From: Crotophaga sulcirostris
Lineage: Eukaryota; Chordata; Aves; Cuculiformes; Crotophagidae
Length of the DNA: 64,000 nucleotides
Assembly: GCA_013397455.1 (NCBI GenBank)
Contig: VYZB01000196.1
Span: forward strand, 381,025 to 445,024
Direction: 5' to 3'
Each line of letters begins with the position of its first letter. The first letter of the stretch is position 1. The notes under the pieces are model-generated. The model did not search any database and was not told the origin of the DNA. It saw only the letters and a program-made list of their open reading frames with translations. Shown in pieces: positions 33,172-45,859 of the stretch. Both the position numbers and the translations under genes were made by a program.

Positions 33172-36100
33172 GCCTTTTTAAACAAAGCATTACTGCAATA
33201 AGCTTCAGTTCAGTTTATAATACACTGCTCCTCAAGGAAACAATTCTCACCTTCTTCCCAGAATGCTCCCACTAATGCCCTTGCCCAATTCTTGTGTCAG
33301 CATAAACATTCATGCAGCTGCTGTGAGTCTGACTAATAATGAACCCAGCCTAAAAAAAAAAGTCCCATCCTTTCCCCCTGTCAATCTGGATCAGTTCCCT
33401 GAACAAAGACTAGTTTGAGACCAACCTATTGCATTATTATTGGTGCTACAATTGCTACTTTTATTTCACTGTTAGTGCTATTATTGTTACTATTCCTACC
33501 TGGCTTTCAGTGAGAAAAATTATGACAGCTCTATTTTCTACAAAAAGACATACAAAGAAACTTCTGCCTCTGGAAACAGCCAACAGCTTGGGTGCATTTC
33601 AGTGAAGTTTGCAGATGAAGAAACCTTGTGCCGTTTTCTTCCCCACTGTGGCTTTACTTCATCAGAAAAGGCAAGTTGCTCCTAATGCCATTTATTAGCA
33701 TTGTGCTGGGCTATTAGATTGTGTCTCCCTCTAGCAGCTCATTGCAACACCTAGGAGAGCCTGGTACTTTCCCCAGGGAAGGTGGTTCCATTTAAAATGG
33801 GAATTACAAGCATTTTGGTGCTGAATTCAGTGGTTTGAAACTCACCATCTGCAGTCTTGCTGCAGTACTGCTATATCCTAATTCCATCTGTCAAAGCTCA
33901 GGAGAAGTGAGGTGATGAGTCTGGCATTGTGAAACAGCATCGAGCTCAGGCAGAGAAGGGAATTCCAGGTCCAAAAGAAAATTAGGGAATCTGAAGCTGT
34001 CACCGCTCGAAATAATGCTCACCCATTTAATGAAAAAAGGGACAGCTGAAATTCTGTACTTAAAGATGTGAGCAACAGAGCTACTGAAAACTGTTTTCTG
34101 TCTTCAAAAACCTGTCTTATGTGTCTTTTGTAGGTCTGTGCTTTTGCTTTAACATAAAAGCCAGAAAAAATTTCCCTTGTCTTCGCTGGCACAGCCTTCA
34201 TTGGACTGATTGCAGCGTAATAAGTCCAGCTTTAAAACCTTTTCCCTCTGATTTGCTATGTGCAAACCAGTTCAGATTATTTTAGCTGGGGCTTTCTACT
34301 TTATTAGACTTGCTCATGATGGAATGGGCCAACTGCATCCTGAGAACATTAAAGTCGTGCATTTAATACCCCTCCAAACTGTCTCCCAATTGCATTTAGC
34401 TTGGCTACCTAAACCATCCTAGTGGCACCTACAAGCTCCTCAGTGGCTCTGATCTCCATCCTCCTCCTCCTCCTCCATAAAGTACACTAATAGCCTATTT
34501 TCCAGGTTCAAGAGGGCTGAATTATTCATTGCAGAGGGATAAATGTAGCTCTTTTCATCTGTCCCTGAATGGATTCTGATCTTAGTGAACGCTTATTGCC
34601 ATTCATAACTATTCTCTGCTATTCTCTGGCTAGTTTGGATAAACAGCTTAAAATCAATGGGCTGTTTCCAGATGGTTCCTGGCTGTTCCTCACCCCAGGG
34701 CTGGTGGTGGCAAGTGCTTTGCTACCAAATGGGGAGCTGAAAGTTCAGAGAGGGGAGATGAAAAATGGGAAGCAAATGAGAAACAGGGAATCATCTTTTT
34801 TTTTTTTTTTTTCCCCCCCACACTGCTTCCCTTGTCCTTATGCATATGTGGATGTTTGCTGGAAAAATGGGCATTTCTTGAATGATAGTGTGAGCAAGCA
34901 TCCTCTCGTGAGAATGTTTCTCAATAGCAAATGACAAGGGACATGGACATTGTCACTCAGAACACCTGCATGGGATTCAGAGAAGCGTGGGTGAAAGCTG
35001 CAAGACTCATCTTAAATGCTTCAGCTTTCCTGCTGTTCATCTCCTGCTCATCCTCAAAAGAGCTGCCATTCCCCTCTACTCTTCATTTCTTCTGTCCGGG
35101 GAATTTGGAGATAAGCGTGGGCACCTGGTAACAAGCCTCAGCCTTGGCTGTAAGGATGAACGTCTGGAGACAAGGTTCAGCCCAGGCATGGTTGGAACCA
35201 CTTGGGAATCATGGCCAACATCGAGATTTGCATTGTGTCCAGTAAAATACAGGTTTTAGTGTCTAACTGTTAGATCAGGTTTAATTTTAAATACAAAGGG
35301 ATTTTTCTCCTAGCTCTGCTTTCCTAAATTGCATCTTTGGAGAGAACTTGGAGAAAACTCCATTAATGACCTGAATAACACTTCTGAAGGCTAGGGGGGA
35401 ATACCTTGCCTTCACAGCTATCACCTCAACTTAGTTCTCTCGAATATGTTACAAGAGACTTCAGAGTTTCCCACAATGCAACGCATTGTGAAATGACAAC
35501 ATTTAATTGCCTAGCAGAAATGTATCACTTCCCATACCCATTGGGAACACACAGAGCCAGGCAAGGTGATCAGCTGTTTTGCTCCACCTCTACCTGCACA
35601 TCACTTTGTCTAATGCTTCAGGAAAAAGACAGCATGTAGGCATTGGCAGGGGAAATTCTGTTTGCAAACGATGTGCAAAGCTTCAAGGGGGATGGACTGG
35701 AATGGGCTAAGTACCTGAGGTTCCTCAGCAAAGGAGAACATTTATCAGAGCAAGCACAGGCACAGAGAAATGAACTGAGGGTTTATAAAGCAGCCACATT
35801 CAACCATTGAGAAGAAGAGTGATGTTGCAGTACTGTGCTTGTGTCCAGACGTAGATCACAGGTAGGAAGCTCAGTAAACTTTTTTTGCAGTGCAGACTCA
35901 GGCGAAAGATGATCCCATGATCTGGGCACACTCAGGTATTCATGGATTTATTCCTCTTTTGCCCTCCAAGCCATCTTCTTCACTTGCATTCTCAAATAAT
36001 CTACACAGCTGGGAAGGCAGGAGACAACCATAACCCATGATATTGCCTCTACACCATCCTCCAAGCTGCAGCTGAAGTCCCCACTGTGGAACATCTCCCC

Positions 36101-39100
36101 TTGGTGGATGCTGCTTGATGGACAGATGGATTATTCACATGCTTGGTGCCATTCCCAGCACAGAGAGGGAAGGAAAAACAGCCCCTTCTTTGGCTTTCCA
36201 AATGGAGCCAAGCAGATCTAGAAGCCACTGAGAGAGAATAAATACGGAGCACGACTGCCTGCCATTCCCACATGTTCACTGCTATTGGAGTATTGCAATT
36301 ACCTTAAAACCAATTATTATCTCTCATCAATAATGACCTCAGCATCAGTGGAGGCCACATCATCTGAGTTTTTTCATGTTTTCTACAGAGAAGGAAGAAA
36401 GATGCAAACAGAGAAGAAATCCAGATTTATTCATTAGGTTACAGCACTGGCACAGGCTTTTCAGTGAGATCTCCATCTGAGGAAACCCATGTCTGGAACT
36501 CAGAGACTTTCAGGGAGCCTTGTTATTATTGTCAAATCCATGAAAAGTCCTTTATTTTGGAATTCAGCTCCCACGTTATTCTAATGAAGATCCTGATATT
36601 GAGGAAGAGTGGCAGGGTAAGATAAGTCTTATGATAAGGAGAGCTGTGACGGGGTGGCAGTTGGTGACAAGACTTACAATATCTCCTTTGAGGAACTCTG
36701 CACTGGGCTGTCTCACGTCTGGTACTCAGTAAGTCCAGTGGGAATTAGGCAAGGTCAAGAGGCATCACTGCCTACAGGATCTATGTGGGGTTTCCCTGCT
36801 TGCAAGAAACAATCAGTGCATAAACGCAAAGAGAAATGACGTTGGAGATGTTGGTTGACACCATTGAGCTTGCTGGAGGTTGACTTTTTTTAGTGCATCT
36901 TTGACTTGCAGCAAGCAGTTTACCAGGTTTTTTATCTATCCTTTTAAAAATTTGGGGAAAAAAGCATTGAAACTGACCTCTGAGCTAACGTTTGACTCTA
37001 CAAGAGAGTGGGTTTGACTGTAGCAAGGTATTTCCTCAGTGTGTGACTATCACTGTCTGCTGGGGTGTCAGAAAATAAACATCTCAGAGACCTTAGTGAG
37101 TTTCTCTTTATTGTGCTGCAACTCTCATTAAAGGATCATTTTCTGGGAAGTGCTGGCTAGGTGTCATCCAGAAGTACTTTTGCTTTGTTAACTAGTGCCA
37201 GAACTGAACCTGGCACCACACCACAACTAGGTTGACTTTTATCTTGTCCGTGGAGCACGGTCTCAGACTCACATTTGAAGGCATCATGCTTTCTCCTGAA
37301 TCAGACGAAAGGGAAAAGAGCATTTTCAGTTCCTATGGAGAGAACTCTCTGTTGGTGCCACTCATCTAGGGCTTCGCTTCGATTAGGAGTCCTGTATTTC
37401 CATCACAGCTGCAGTATGCACCAGGAATGGTAGGTGGATCTCCAGCACCTTCCTTACCTGTTCTTCCCTCTCCTTAATATCTTCAGCTCTCTTTTGCTTT
37501 ATTTGCTGCACTGTGGGGAAGTTGGGCCTGGGCATGGGATACCAGGAACAAGAGCCATTATCAATGTTAGGTCTAATAGGTTGTGAATAATCAAGAGGGA
37601 CTCACAACTCAAAGGTAATTTATCTCTGTCCCTACTTCCAATACTTCCAACCCAAATGAATGTGAGTGCTGTCCTTCCTCTTGAATCCCTCAGGATGGCA
37701 TTGCCTGACTCTCTCTCACTACCCTTCAATAAAGGCACCAGACAGTGCTTTGAGTGAGAATCAGTAAATTCCTTTCCTTCCATCCCTCTGCGCAATAGGT
37801 CTGAGTTTTCACTTGCCTAGCATATTATCTACCTCTGCAGGATCTCTGCTTTGCCTGCCAGGGTTCCCTGAAGAACTGCACAAATAATTTAAATGACTGG
37901 TTTATTGTTAAAGGCATGTACCTGATTTCCCTGACGTTCAGGCGGAGTGAATCGTCCCAGCTCCATTGATTTCAGAATTAGAGTGTCAATGATCCAGCCC
38001 ATACCTTATTGAAATCAATACCAGTGATCAGGACCACACAGAAACTGCTCATAAGCTGTTATCTTGATATCAACTCAAGTTAACTGGCAATGACAATAAG
38101 TTCCATTGAATCGGATGGGCCATTAAATTTAGACACTCAAATCCTGAACTGAAATTCAAGCCAAGAATTAGTAGGAGAGAGACACTGGTTTGCGGTGCCA
38201 GATACAAGTCTGACCCTTCTTACACCAGAGTGTTACTGGTTGTTTTAATTACACAAGTTTTCCTTTTGTGCTCCTTATTAGCATGTTTGTTTTGTGGGTT
38301 TTCTTTTTTTAATTGGGCGTGGCTGGAGGACGACTGAAAACCGCTATTCACCTGTTTCACCGGTGCCGTCATCTGAATTTCTGTCTCCCAAGGGCAGGCA
38401 GAATAACACTGTGCACCAATAAAATCATCACATACTCAGCTTGAAAGCGATAAGACAAAATCAAACTGCCTGCAATAACAAAGACCGAGTCTTTCGATGG
38501 TGAGAAAGGAGGGAAGGTGTCATTATGCACATTTTATTACTGCGGTTTTCAAACCTGGTGGTGATGGGGATTTAATTCTCTGCTGCACTGGTGCAGTATC
38601 TGGAGCAGAGGGGAAAGTAGGCAGTTTTTAACTGTCCCTTGAGTCTGAATGAGTCTCTAAGCTGGCAATCAGAGCCTCTTGGGGCTGGCAGGAAGAAGGG
38701 TGACAGTGAATGGGAGGTCATGCTTTCACCATGCCAAGTGATGGAAGTGCTGGGCAGCTCAAGAAGTCAACCTGGACTGCTGGAACCACTTGCTTGTGTG
38801 CTTCTGCCTCCCCTCAGCTGCAAAGTAAAACGTGTTTGCTTAAAGTGAGATTGTTTATTGATTACTAATCATTTTTAACTTCACTGCTTTGGATGATGAG
38901 GAGCAGGCAGTGGTCTGAGCTAATGTGTTTCGGGTCCTGGTGGGGGCACACGGAGAAATAAAGCTCATTTAGTAGGTTAAGCAAGGGCAATTTTTTTTTT
39001 TTTTTTTGCAGCAAAGAGGGAGTTAAGGGCAGATAAACAGCTTGTGGGAGAAGCTCACTCTGCAGAATTGGGGAAGGGGAGGGTTACAGGGACAGGCCAT

Positions 39101-39239
39101 TACTGCTGACAGACAGTAATGGCTGAAAACACAGGCATTTGAACACTTGTGATTATGTCCCTGTGCCCTTTATTTGTGCACACCTCCACTTCACCCTTAA
39201 CACCGGGGATTTTAAAGCATAACTATGCACAAAGCCATA
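33172..39239. other. long transposon-poor non-coding stretch
   Basis: Six kilobases in which I recognise no mobile element and no gene. Simple tracts include TCC repeats at 34459-34476, T17 at 34796-34812 followed by C7, and T17 at 38991-39007 followed by GCAG. Pieces near 34210-34440, 36285-36385, 36510-36600 and 37890-38130 look like conserved non-coding DNA: AT-rich, with TAAT and ATTA cores and few simple repeats. This is an impression, not an alignment. Short open frames are without domains. Confidence 0.55.
34459..34476. repeat. TCC trinucleotide repeat
   Basis: Six TCC units, short but perfect. Confidence 0.95.
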
Positions 39240-39335
39240 AAATAATTGAAGTGGCAAGTGAACTCTGAAGGTCAACTGGTCCAACATCCCCATTCAAAGC
39301 AAGGCTAACCTCAAAATTAGATCCAGCTCCAAAGT
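39240..39335 (-). mobile_element. heavily degraded CR1 scrap
   Basis: Matches the complementary 3' UTR of an old CR1: GAACTCTGAAGGTCAACTGG, then TCCAACATCCCCATTCAAAG and CAAGGCTAACCTCAAAATTA. Tail octamers are lost. Boundaries are uncertain. It is the only mobile element I see between 33.2 and 43.1 kb. Confidence 0.7.
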
Positions 39336-40371
39336 CAGATCATATGGATCAAGTTGATAAGCTTATGTCCAGATGTGATGCCACTTAGGAAAACACATCT
39401 AGGTGGTAGGTTCTTCCCAGGGATGGGAGCAGGTTTGCTGTGTTTTTCTCATCACCTCTACAATGGTCAATATGGCCTCAAAAGCAAAAAGCATCTCCAA
39501 GATCTCTTAATGAAACGCATTTCAAAGGCCCTTTGCACCTGAACATCATAAAAGAGACCTAAGCCAACTAGGAATTACTCTTCCCTTATGCATTTGCAGC
39601 TCAGATTTATTTCTTACAAGAAGAAGCAGGAAGATATCATTTATGCAGAAAAAAGGGAAAAAAATACATTTACTTTTGTTTGCCATGTACCATCAGGCAG
39701 TGATAACGTGCAGCTAAAGTGGTAGGCTGCACTTTATGGGGATGAACTATTATTCAGATAAGATGGAGGCAAGAGATCTTAGCTGGGGTAAGGAAAAAAA
39801 ATACTGGTTTAAGGTTATTACACAGGAAGCGCCCTGATGCATGAAATCTATGGGAAATTGCATATTCTGTCACATTTACTTATTGAATCCCAATTTCATC
39901 ATAGCATGAGAAAGAATACATCAACCTCCCTTGTAGCTCTTATTAGATTTCACAACCTTTCAATATTAAAATGCCAGCTCCTGTAAGAGTGTTTCTCTCT
40001 CCATTTTCTCTGTCTTTCCCCTCAACCCCAACCCTCGGTAACATTGCAGGATTGGAGGTGTGGTACAGAAACCCCAGTGTAGATATTCTCTGAACCCATA
40101 TGCAAAAAAACATGAGTTAGAACTACAGGCTCTGCACACAGAGATCCCTCCAAGTTTCTCTTCTTTATTCTCTACAAGAACATAGGCAGCCCTCACAGTA
40201 CCCATTCCCATGCTGAGAGGGTTCCAGCCTAGGACTTCACCCTTCCTTTTTTTTTCAGGGATTCCCAAAATCTGCATATTTTGCAGAGTGTTTTAGTTCC
40301 TGCTCAGACCAATAAGAGCTTAATAGACATCAGTTCACCTTGTCCTCCTCTCCCCCAACATCCTCATACTC

Positions 40372-40475
40372 GCACCAACACCCTAAATGCATTTGAATTG
40401 AGCGACAACCCAACACCCTTCCGCACCCAACATCCTTAACGCATTTGAGTTGATTGACAAACCAACATCTGAGTG
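40372..40475. repeat. imperfect 51-bp tandem duplication
   Basis: Copy one starts at GCACCAACACCC (40372), copy two at GCACCCAACATCC (40423). Both contain a variant of GCATTTGAATTGA, with GCGAC or TTGAC and CAACCCAACA-type sequence after it. The copies differ by several substitutions, so the duplication is not recent. Confidence 0.85.
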
Positions 40476-41320
40476 CAAGAGGAGGATAAAATTGCCTTGC
40501 AGACCAAACCCTGACCCAAACTGCTCCTCCTCTGGCCCATGGACTGGGCATGCAGCCTCTTGCAGTGGAGTGAAATTGGAAGAGCATTCTTGATTCTAGT
40601 GAGAAGGACCATGGTCTCCAATAGGACCTGAGATTTCAGGACTCTCTGAATGGATTAAGGTGCAATTCCAAAGGTCATCCTCACTGTTACCAGAATGTCC
40701 CCAAAACCTGATGAACTTTTCTTCATCCTCAAGTCAACCTCCATAACCTACTTCTTCCACTACAACGAGAGAAGGCAAACATTGTGCCAGCAGTAGCCAG
40801 AAGTATTGCTTTGCCATCCCCAGCCTTTTAAATCTTCCCTTATTATGCAAGGAGCATGCAGAGGGACTGGCTCTGGAGTGAGTGGGTGTTTAGTGTTCCA
40901 GAGATGGGTTGGGAGTGCTGTGCTGTAAAGTTATCAATCTCTCTCTAATGTAAAGCACGCTGTAGCTGCTGCGGGGCAAAATGTGCTGCTTTCTCTAGTC
41001 TTAAAAAATATTCTCTTCTGTCTGTAAACAAATCAGGGGAAACAAATGGTTTCCCCCAGTTAAATATTTTAAAGAGCAATCCTAGCTTTGGATATCACAT
41101 AAAGTGGGAAGGAGAAAGCGGTTGTAGGATAAAGGAGTGGATTTCTACCACGGTCTCTGCAGAATGCATTTGGCATATTTAATCTGAGCGGTTCCTACCT
41201 GTGATGCTTCCATGATCCACCTGGCTCTAGGGAGGTGGACAATCATAACAAGCTCAGGTCAGTTCAGAAAAAAGCCTGGCTATCTGATCTGAATTTGCGA
41301 TAGGTCACCAGAGAAATAAA

Positions 41321-41384
41321 TCAATCCCATAATCAAACTCCATAGCAGGGACATCAATCCAATCAAGCTCCATAGCAGGGACAT
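41321..41384. repeat. 30-bp tandem duplication, nearly exact
   Basis: CAAACTCCATAGCAGGGACA at 41334 and CAAGCTCCATAGCAGGGACA at 41364 lie 30 bp apart. Each is preceded by a TCAATCC block. One substitution and a small indel separate the units. Confidence 0.9.
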
Positions 41385-43117
41385 AGAAACCAGCAATGGG
41401 AAAAAATCGTGAGCACCCGAGGCTCAGTTCAGATAAAAGCTGTGGCTAATTAAAAAAAAAACAACAAAAAAAACCAAACAAAAAACGTATCTTTGAATCA
41501 GCAAAACTGGGCTGGAAACTTAAAGGGAGCACCCTCTCCTGTGATGTCTCAGCCCCTGAGACAGGGGCTTCTGTCCCTGACCCTTGGCAGAAAGGGCAGA
41601 AACAAGCAATCTCCAAGCGAAATGTGGTCAGGATTCAGGGATGAAGCTGAGAAGGACCTTCTGAGCTGCCTGTTTCTCTAAGCACTTTTAAGGAACACCT
41701 CCTCCTTTCAAAGTGAGGAAAGCAACATTGCACCACCCTGAAAATCTATGCCAATTCTTTTGGGGCTTTTCTAATTAATTACCCAGTTCCTGGGTAGGTT
41801 CTCATGCAAATGAAAAGAATGTCAGGTGAGACACAGAGGCACAGGTGTGGCATGTGTTGCTTTACACAGCCTAGAAAGGATAAGAACAGGATACTCTTAG
41901 TAGACTTAGCTGAGCAGCTGTAAAAAAAAAAATAAAAGTACTATAAAGCCTTCTTCCTCTGAAGCACTCCCTCCAAATAAAAATAACAGTGCTGAAGAAG
42001 CACTTTGTGTCCTTAAATCCCTGTGTGCTTTTCCAAAGGAAGGTCAATACCATTGCCCTTGTTCATAGGTGTGGGAAAGGACCTGCTGCTTTTTATAAAG
42101 GTGTTGCCACCCCACAGCGTGGCCCTGTTTAACAAGGCCACTGGACTCACTTTTATCCAGAGGCTGAACCAGTCCTGAAGGTTTCTGTGAGGCTTCCCAT
42201 CTTTATGACTTCTCCTTGTCCTCCCTTCTTTAAAGAGAGCAGCATGATGTTACCCCATCGCAGAGGTTAGATTTGGCTGACATTTCCTGAATTTCTTCTT
42301 CTTCATCCAGCAGCATTTTGCTGTAGTGAGAATGGAGTGAAGAGCAGAAGAAGATGAGGCTTCAGGTGATCAAGCTTTTGCTCTCCCTTGGTCCCTATTG
42401 GAGTTTGCATCCAACCGAAATTGCTCATCTCTTATCCAGCGGCACGTGAGTCCAAGTGATAACCAGACAACGAGGCCAAATCCATCATCTTCCTATCTGC
42501 CCTCCTGGGCTGCACCATCCCTCCAGTGCTCTGTCATTTCTTTTGGAGATACTTGTTTTCATCCCCCGGCTCTGTTTGCTCCTCCTCTTTCACCAGGCTT
42601 TCTCTTCCTTTTGCAGCCTCAGTTTGTCCATCCTTTGCTCCAGGTTATGGGTTCTTGCTCTTCTCATGCTCAGATTAACTCCCTCCCTTCTGCCAGGTTG
42701 CTCTCTGGAAGGTACTAGGAGCTTGTCATTCATCCACATTGCTCTCAAACCCTCTCATTTCTGAATCAAAACCACTTTTCTCCCCTGTTTCCTAGCCTAC
42801 AGAATATCTGGCCCACCACAGAACTGGCTTTTGCCCTCTCATCCAGGCAGGACCTTCCTACACCAGCTCCCATAGATACAAAGCCAGCACTGATAGCTGT
42901 GGTAGGAAGGGAGGTGGAAAAGTGTTAAGATGAGAGATGGGCAGTAGCATGGGGGGATACTGAGTAGAGACACTGGTAGGGAGGTTGCTCTGAGTTCCAC
43001 TCTCAGAAGGGCTTACCCACAGTATCTTGTTATACTGATGATCTTCAACTGTAGAATGGATGGAGTAGCATGCCAGGGTGAAGACATTATGTTATATGTA
43101 AACTCCCAGACTATGTT

Positions 43118-43272
43118 TCCCAGGTGCAGGACCTTACACTTGTCCTGGATGAACTTCATAAGGTTCTCATTAGCCCTCTCTTCCAGCCTATCCAGATCTT
43201 CCTGCATGGTGACTCTCTCTTCCAGAGTGTCCACATCCCATTTGGTTTGGTACCAACAGCAGATTTCGTCAG
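43118..43272 (-). mobile_element. CR1 internal fragment, reverse transcriptase C-terminal region
   Basis: The minus frame reads DTLEERVTMQEDLDRLEERA, then NENLMKFIQDKCKVLHLGN. This matches the ORF2 segment just after the reverse transcriptase active-site region in CR1-type LINEs. It has no 3' UTR or tail and is flanked by unrelated DNA. It is the isolated remnant of a longer, old copy. The open frame continues into flanking DNA on both sides by chance. Confidence 0.85.
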
Positions 43273-45279
43273 GGTATAAAATTCTTGCCTTTACTGATAT
43301 ACACAAGGTGTTCTTCCTCTTTACCAATAAACAAGCTTTTGAACATAATATATGTTTTCTAAAGATGGTCTGTAAACAAGGACATCATCATAGGGATGAG
43401 AGCTACTATGAATATTAGAAGTTAATATAAAGATGTGAAGGATGGCAGTGAGTTTAGGAGGCTCCATATTAAAAAACATATTGAAGGACTGGAGAAGTCA
43501 AAGAACTTCTTGGCTTTGAATGATGTTTCAGCACCTATGCTAACTTCAATTCTGTGATAACGTGCCACTCCTAGAAGGTGAATGCATAGCCTTGTTCAAC
43601 ATTATCTGGTAGTGGGGATGCTGTGATTTTGGAGGTATGGGAGGTTGTGAGGTTCTTTGATAATGGGAATCAAAACAGCCAATTTGTAAATGATTCATTT
43701 CATACAGGATTGAACATCCACTCTATGCTTTTTTCAATTCCTAGAGATGGCTCAGAAATAAAAATATATATTGCTTCTGTCCAGACTCTGTATTCTAACA
43801 ATTGTCCTGTGTTTGGTGTGACAGTAAAGCCAAAACCATCTACACATGGGTGTAGATTGCATCTCCCAGTACATTGAACAGGCATTTATAAACCCATCTT
43901 GGATGATGTGTAGTAATTGTTGGAGGTCTAATTCTAGTCATTCTTACTTATGAAGAAAGAAATTCTACAAAAATCATAGTTTCTCCTGATTCAGATTAAT
44001 AAGAATAGAAACAAGACCACATGTGCTATTTTTAGAGGGTTAAAACAAAGCTTTTTTAACACTGGAGACTGCTAACAGCTATAGACTGTAATTCACAGCC
44101 TGTCTGCTGAGTAATTTTGCATGGCATCAAAGATTTTTGCGAGAAGAAATATGGTCAAAATAACACTTCAGCTTCACTAGATCAATACCACTGAAATATA
44201 AGGCCATCTAGTTGCTAAAGAGGTCTATTTAGTTCCTCTGTCAGGTGGTGATTCTAGGTAGAATCAGTTGGTTTTACTTAAAGCATTAATATATTGTATG
44301 TTGAGCACTCCTAACCCAGGTTCAGGAGTGCTGTTCTTGATAGGAAAGCTGAGAAAGGGTCGTCCAATATGTGCTGAACACTCAAGAAATTAAAATCTGT
44401 GATAGCTGCATGCCTTATTCTTGTGGAACTTCTTCATTTCAGCAGTTGTGTTTAAACCAACTCAGAGTGAGGCTCTAGTGGGAGCGTGGAAGGTGTCACA
44501 TAACAGAAAATAGATGGTGAAGGATGGCTTTTCAGCATTGGTCAGACTGGGTTGATAGAAAATGCTACTTAGTTCAGAGAGAAGATACAACGCTCATGGG
44601 AAAGAACTTAAGAAAGTGTAAAGATGTGAAAGATGAATGAGGCTGAATAACTCCTGCCTCTGTAATTTTTTTAACAGGCTTTGGAATTAGCATTGCTCCT
44701 GTGATGAAACAAATCTACTTTTTTTACCTTCTTTGTACTTCTTTGCCTTGGCCTCTCTATAATAATTACTCCAGAGAACGACGACTACCTGCTTTCTTCT
44801 CGAAAAATAACTCACAGATCTCTTCGTGAAGAAAAATCCCCCAACCACTTTTCCCATTGAAATTATTGTATACCATTAATTAAGAGGGGTCAGACAAGGT
44901 TGAGAACTTGACTGGGTACACCTCAGAGTTGGTGCTAGGGACTTTGAAAATATCCTGTTCACTTATTCAGACTTGTATAAATAGTTAGGAAGAGCATTAG
45001 AGGGCACTGCAGTTACTTTTGTAAAAAATATGCATGTTTTGTTTAATTAATATCTGGTTAAGCAAGTGTTAAGCTACCCAAAAAGCCTTTCAAACCTTGC
45101 AGTGCTTATCTTCTAACCACCTGCATACTTTCTTCTTGCAATTGTTGCTAGCACAAACCTCCTTCCTTTCATTCCTCTGCACCTATTGCAGAAAGAATAT
45201 AAAGTGAAAAGGACAAATTCAGAGAGGTGTGCAAGTGTTAAGCTCCAACCTTGTGAAACATGTCCCCACACAATCAGTT
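43273..45279. other. unique non-coding stretch
   Basis: About 2 kb without a recognised gene or repeat. The block at about 44030-44150 is AT-rich with TTTTAA and TAATT motifs and could be conserved non-coding DNA, which I cannot confirm. Confidence 0.5.
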
Positions 45280-45432
45280 TCATAGAATCATAGACTCATT
45301 TGGATGGAAAAGAGCTTTGAGATCATCGAGTCCAACCGTACCTGCCCTCTGTTAAACCATGTCCCCCATAAACTCATCTACCCATCTTTTAAAGACTTCC
45401 AGGGATGGTGGCTCAACCACCTCCCTGGATAG
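45280..45432 (-). mobile_element. CR1 3' fragment, ATTCTATG-tail, tacct-body subfamily
   Basis: TCATAGAATCATAGACTCAT followed by GAGATCATCGAGTCCAACCG and TACCTGCCCTCTGTTAAACC. Ends around CTCCCTGGATAGCC. The same 3' UTR type is seen at 7239-7635 and 57723-57826. Confidence 0.9.
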
Positions 45433-45859
45433 CCAGTTTGTGGCTGTTGTTTACAGGGAGTGTTAGCATCGAGACCTGAACTTCTGTGGGTTTCTCCAAA
45501 ACCTTGTGCATCTCTGTGGGGATTAAGGCCATCCAGAAAAGAGAAAGTCTGACACAGTCTCCATTCTCAGAGTGCCAGCCAACATCCAGTTGACAAGATC
45601 TGGAGAGAATTTTACTCCGGGAAAACTCTTTCATGAGCATCAGGTCCAAAGTCTTCCCGTCATGTAGGTGGAAATACCAAGCCAACAAAATGTCTCAGGG
45701 AGCCACAACTGCCAAAACAACCCGGTGTAAAGGATGGAGAAGGGGCTTGGCAGTTCTTATATATATTCTATTGTCAAATGCCTTGACTTCCTCTTGACTG
45801 GGAAATCTTATTTTTCTTATTCTAAAAACTGTGTGTCATGTTCCTTCAAAGGACACGTT
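45433..45859. other. unique non-coding spacer
   Basis: About 430 bp between two CR1 copies with no recognised feature. Confidence 0.5.

Larger units (their letters stand above)
39336..43117. other. transposon-poor non-coding stretch
   Basis: No gene recognised. Holds two local tandem duplications (listed) and an A-rich run at 41452-41486. The plus frames at 42398-42764 overlap in two phases over pyrimidine-rich DNA and are not convincing. An element-like block near 41745-41830 has CTAATTAATT and an octamer site ATGCAAAT. Confidence 0.5.

Noticed and set aside
41321..41384. Two 30-bp repeats that might suggest a CRISPR-like array
   Set aside because: Only two directly adjacent units with no spacers, in a vertebrate genome context.
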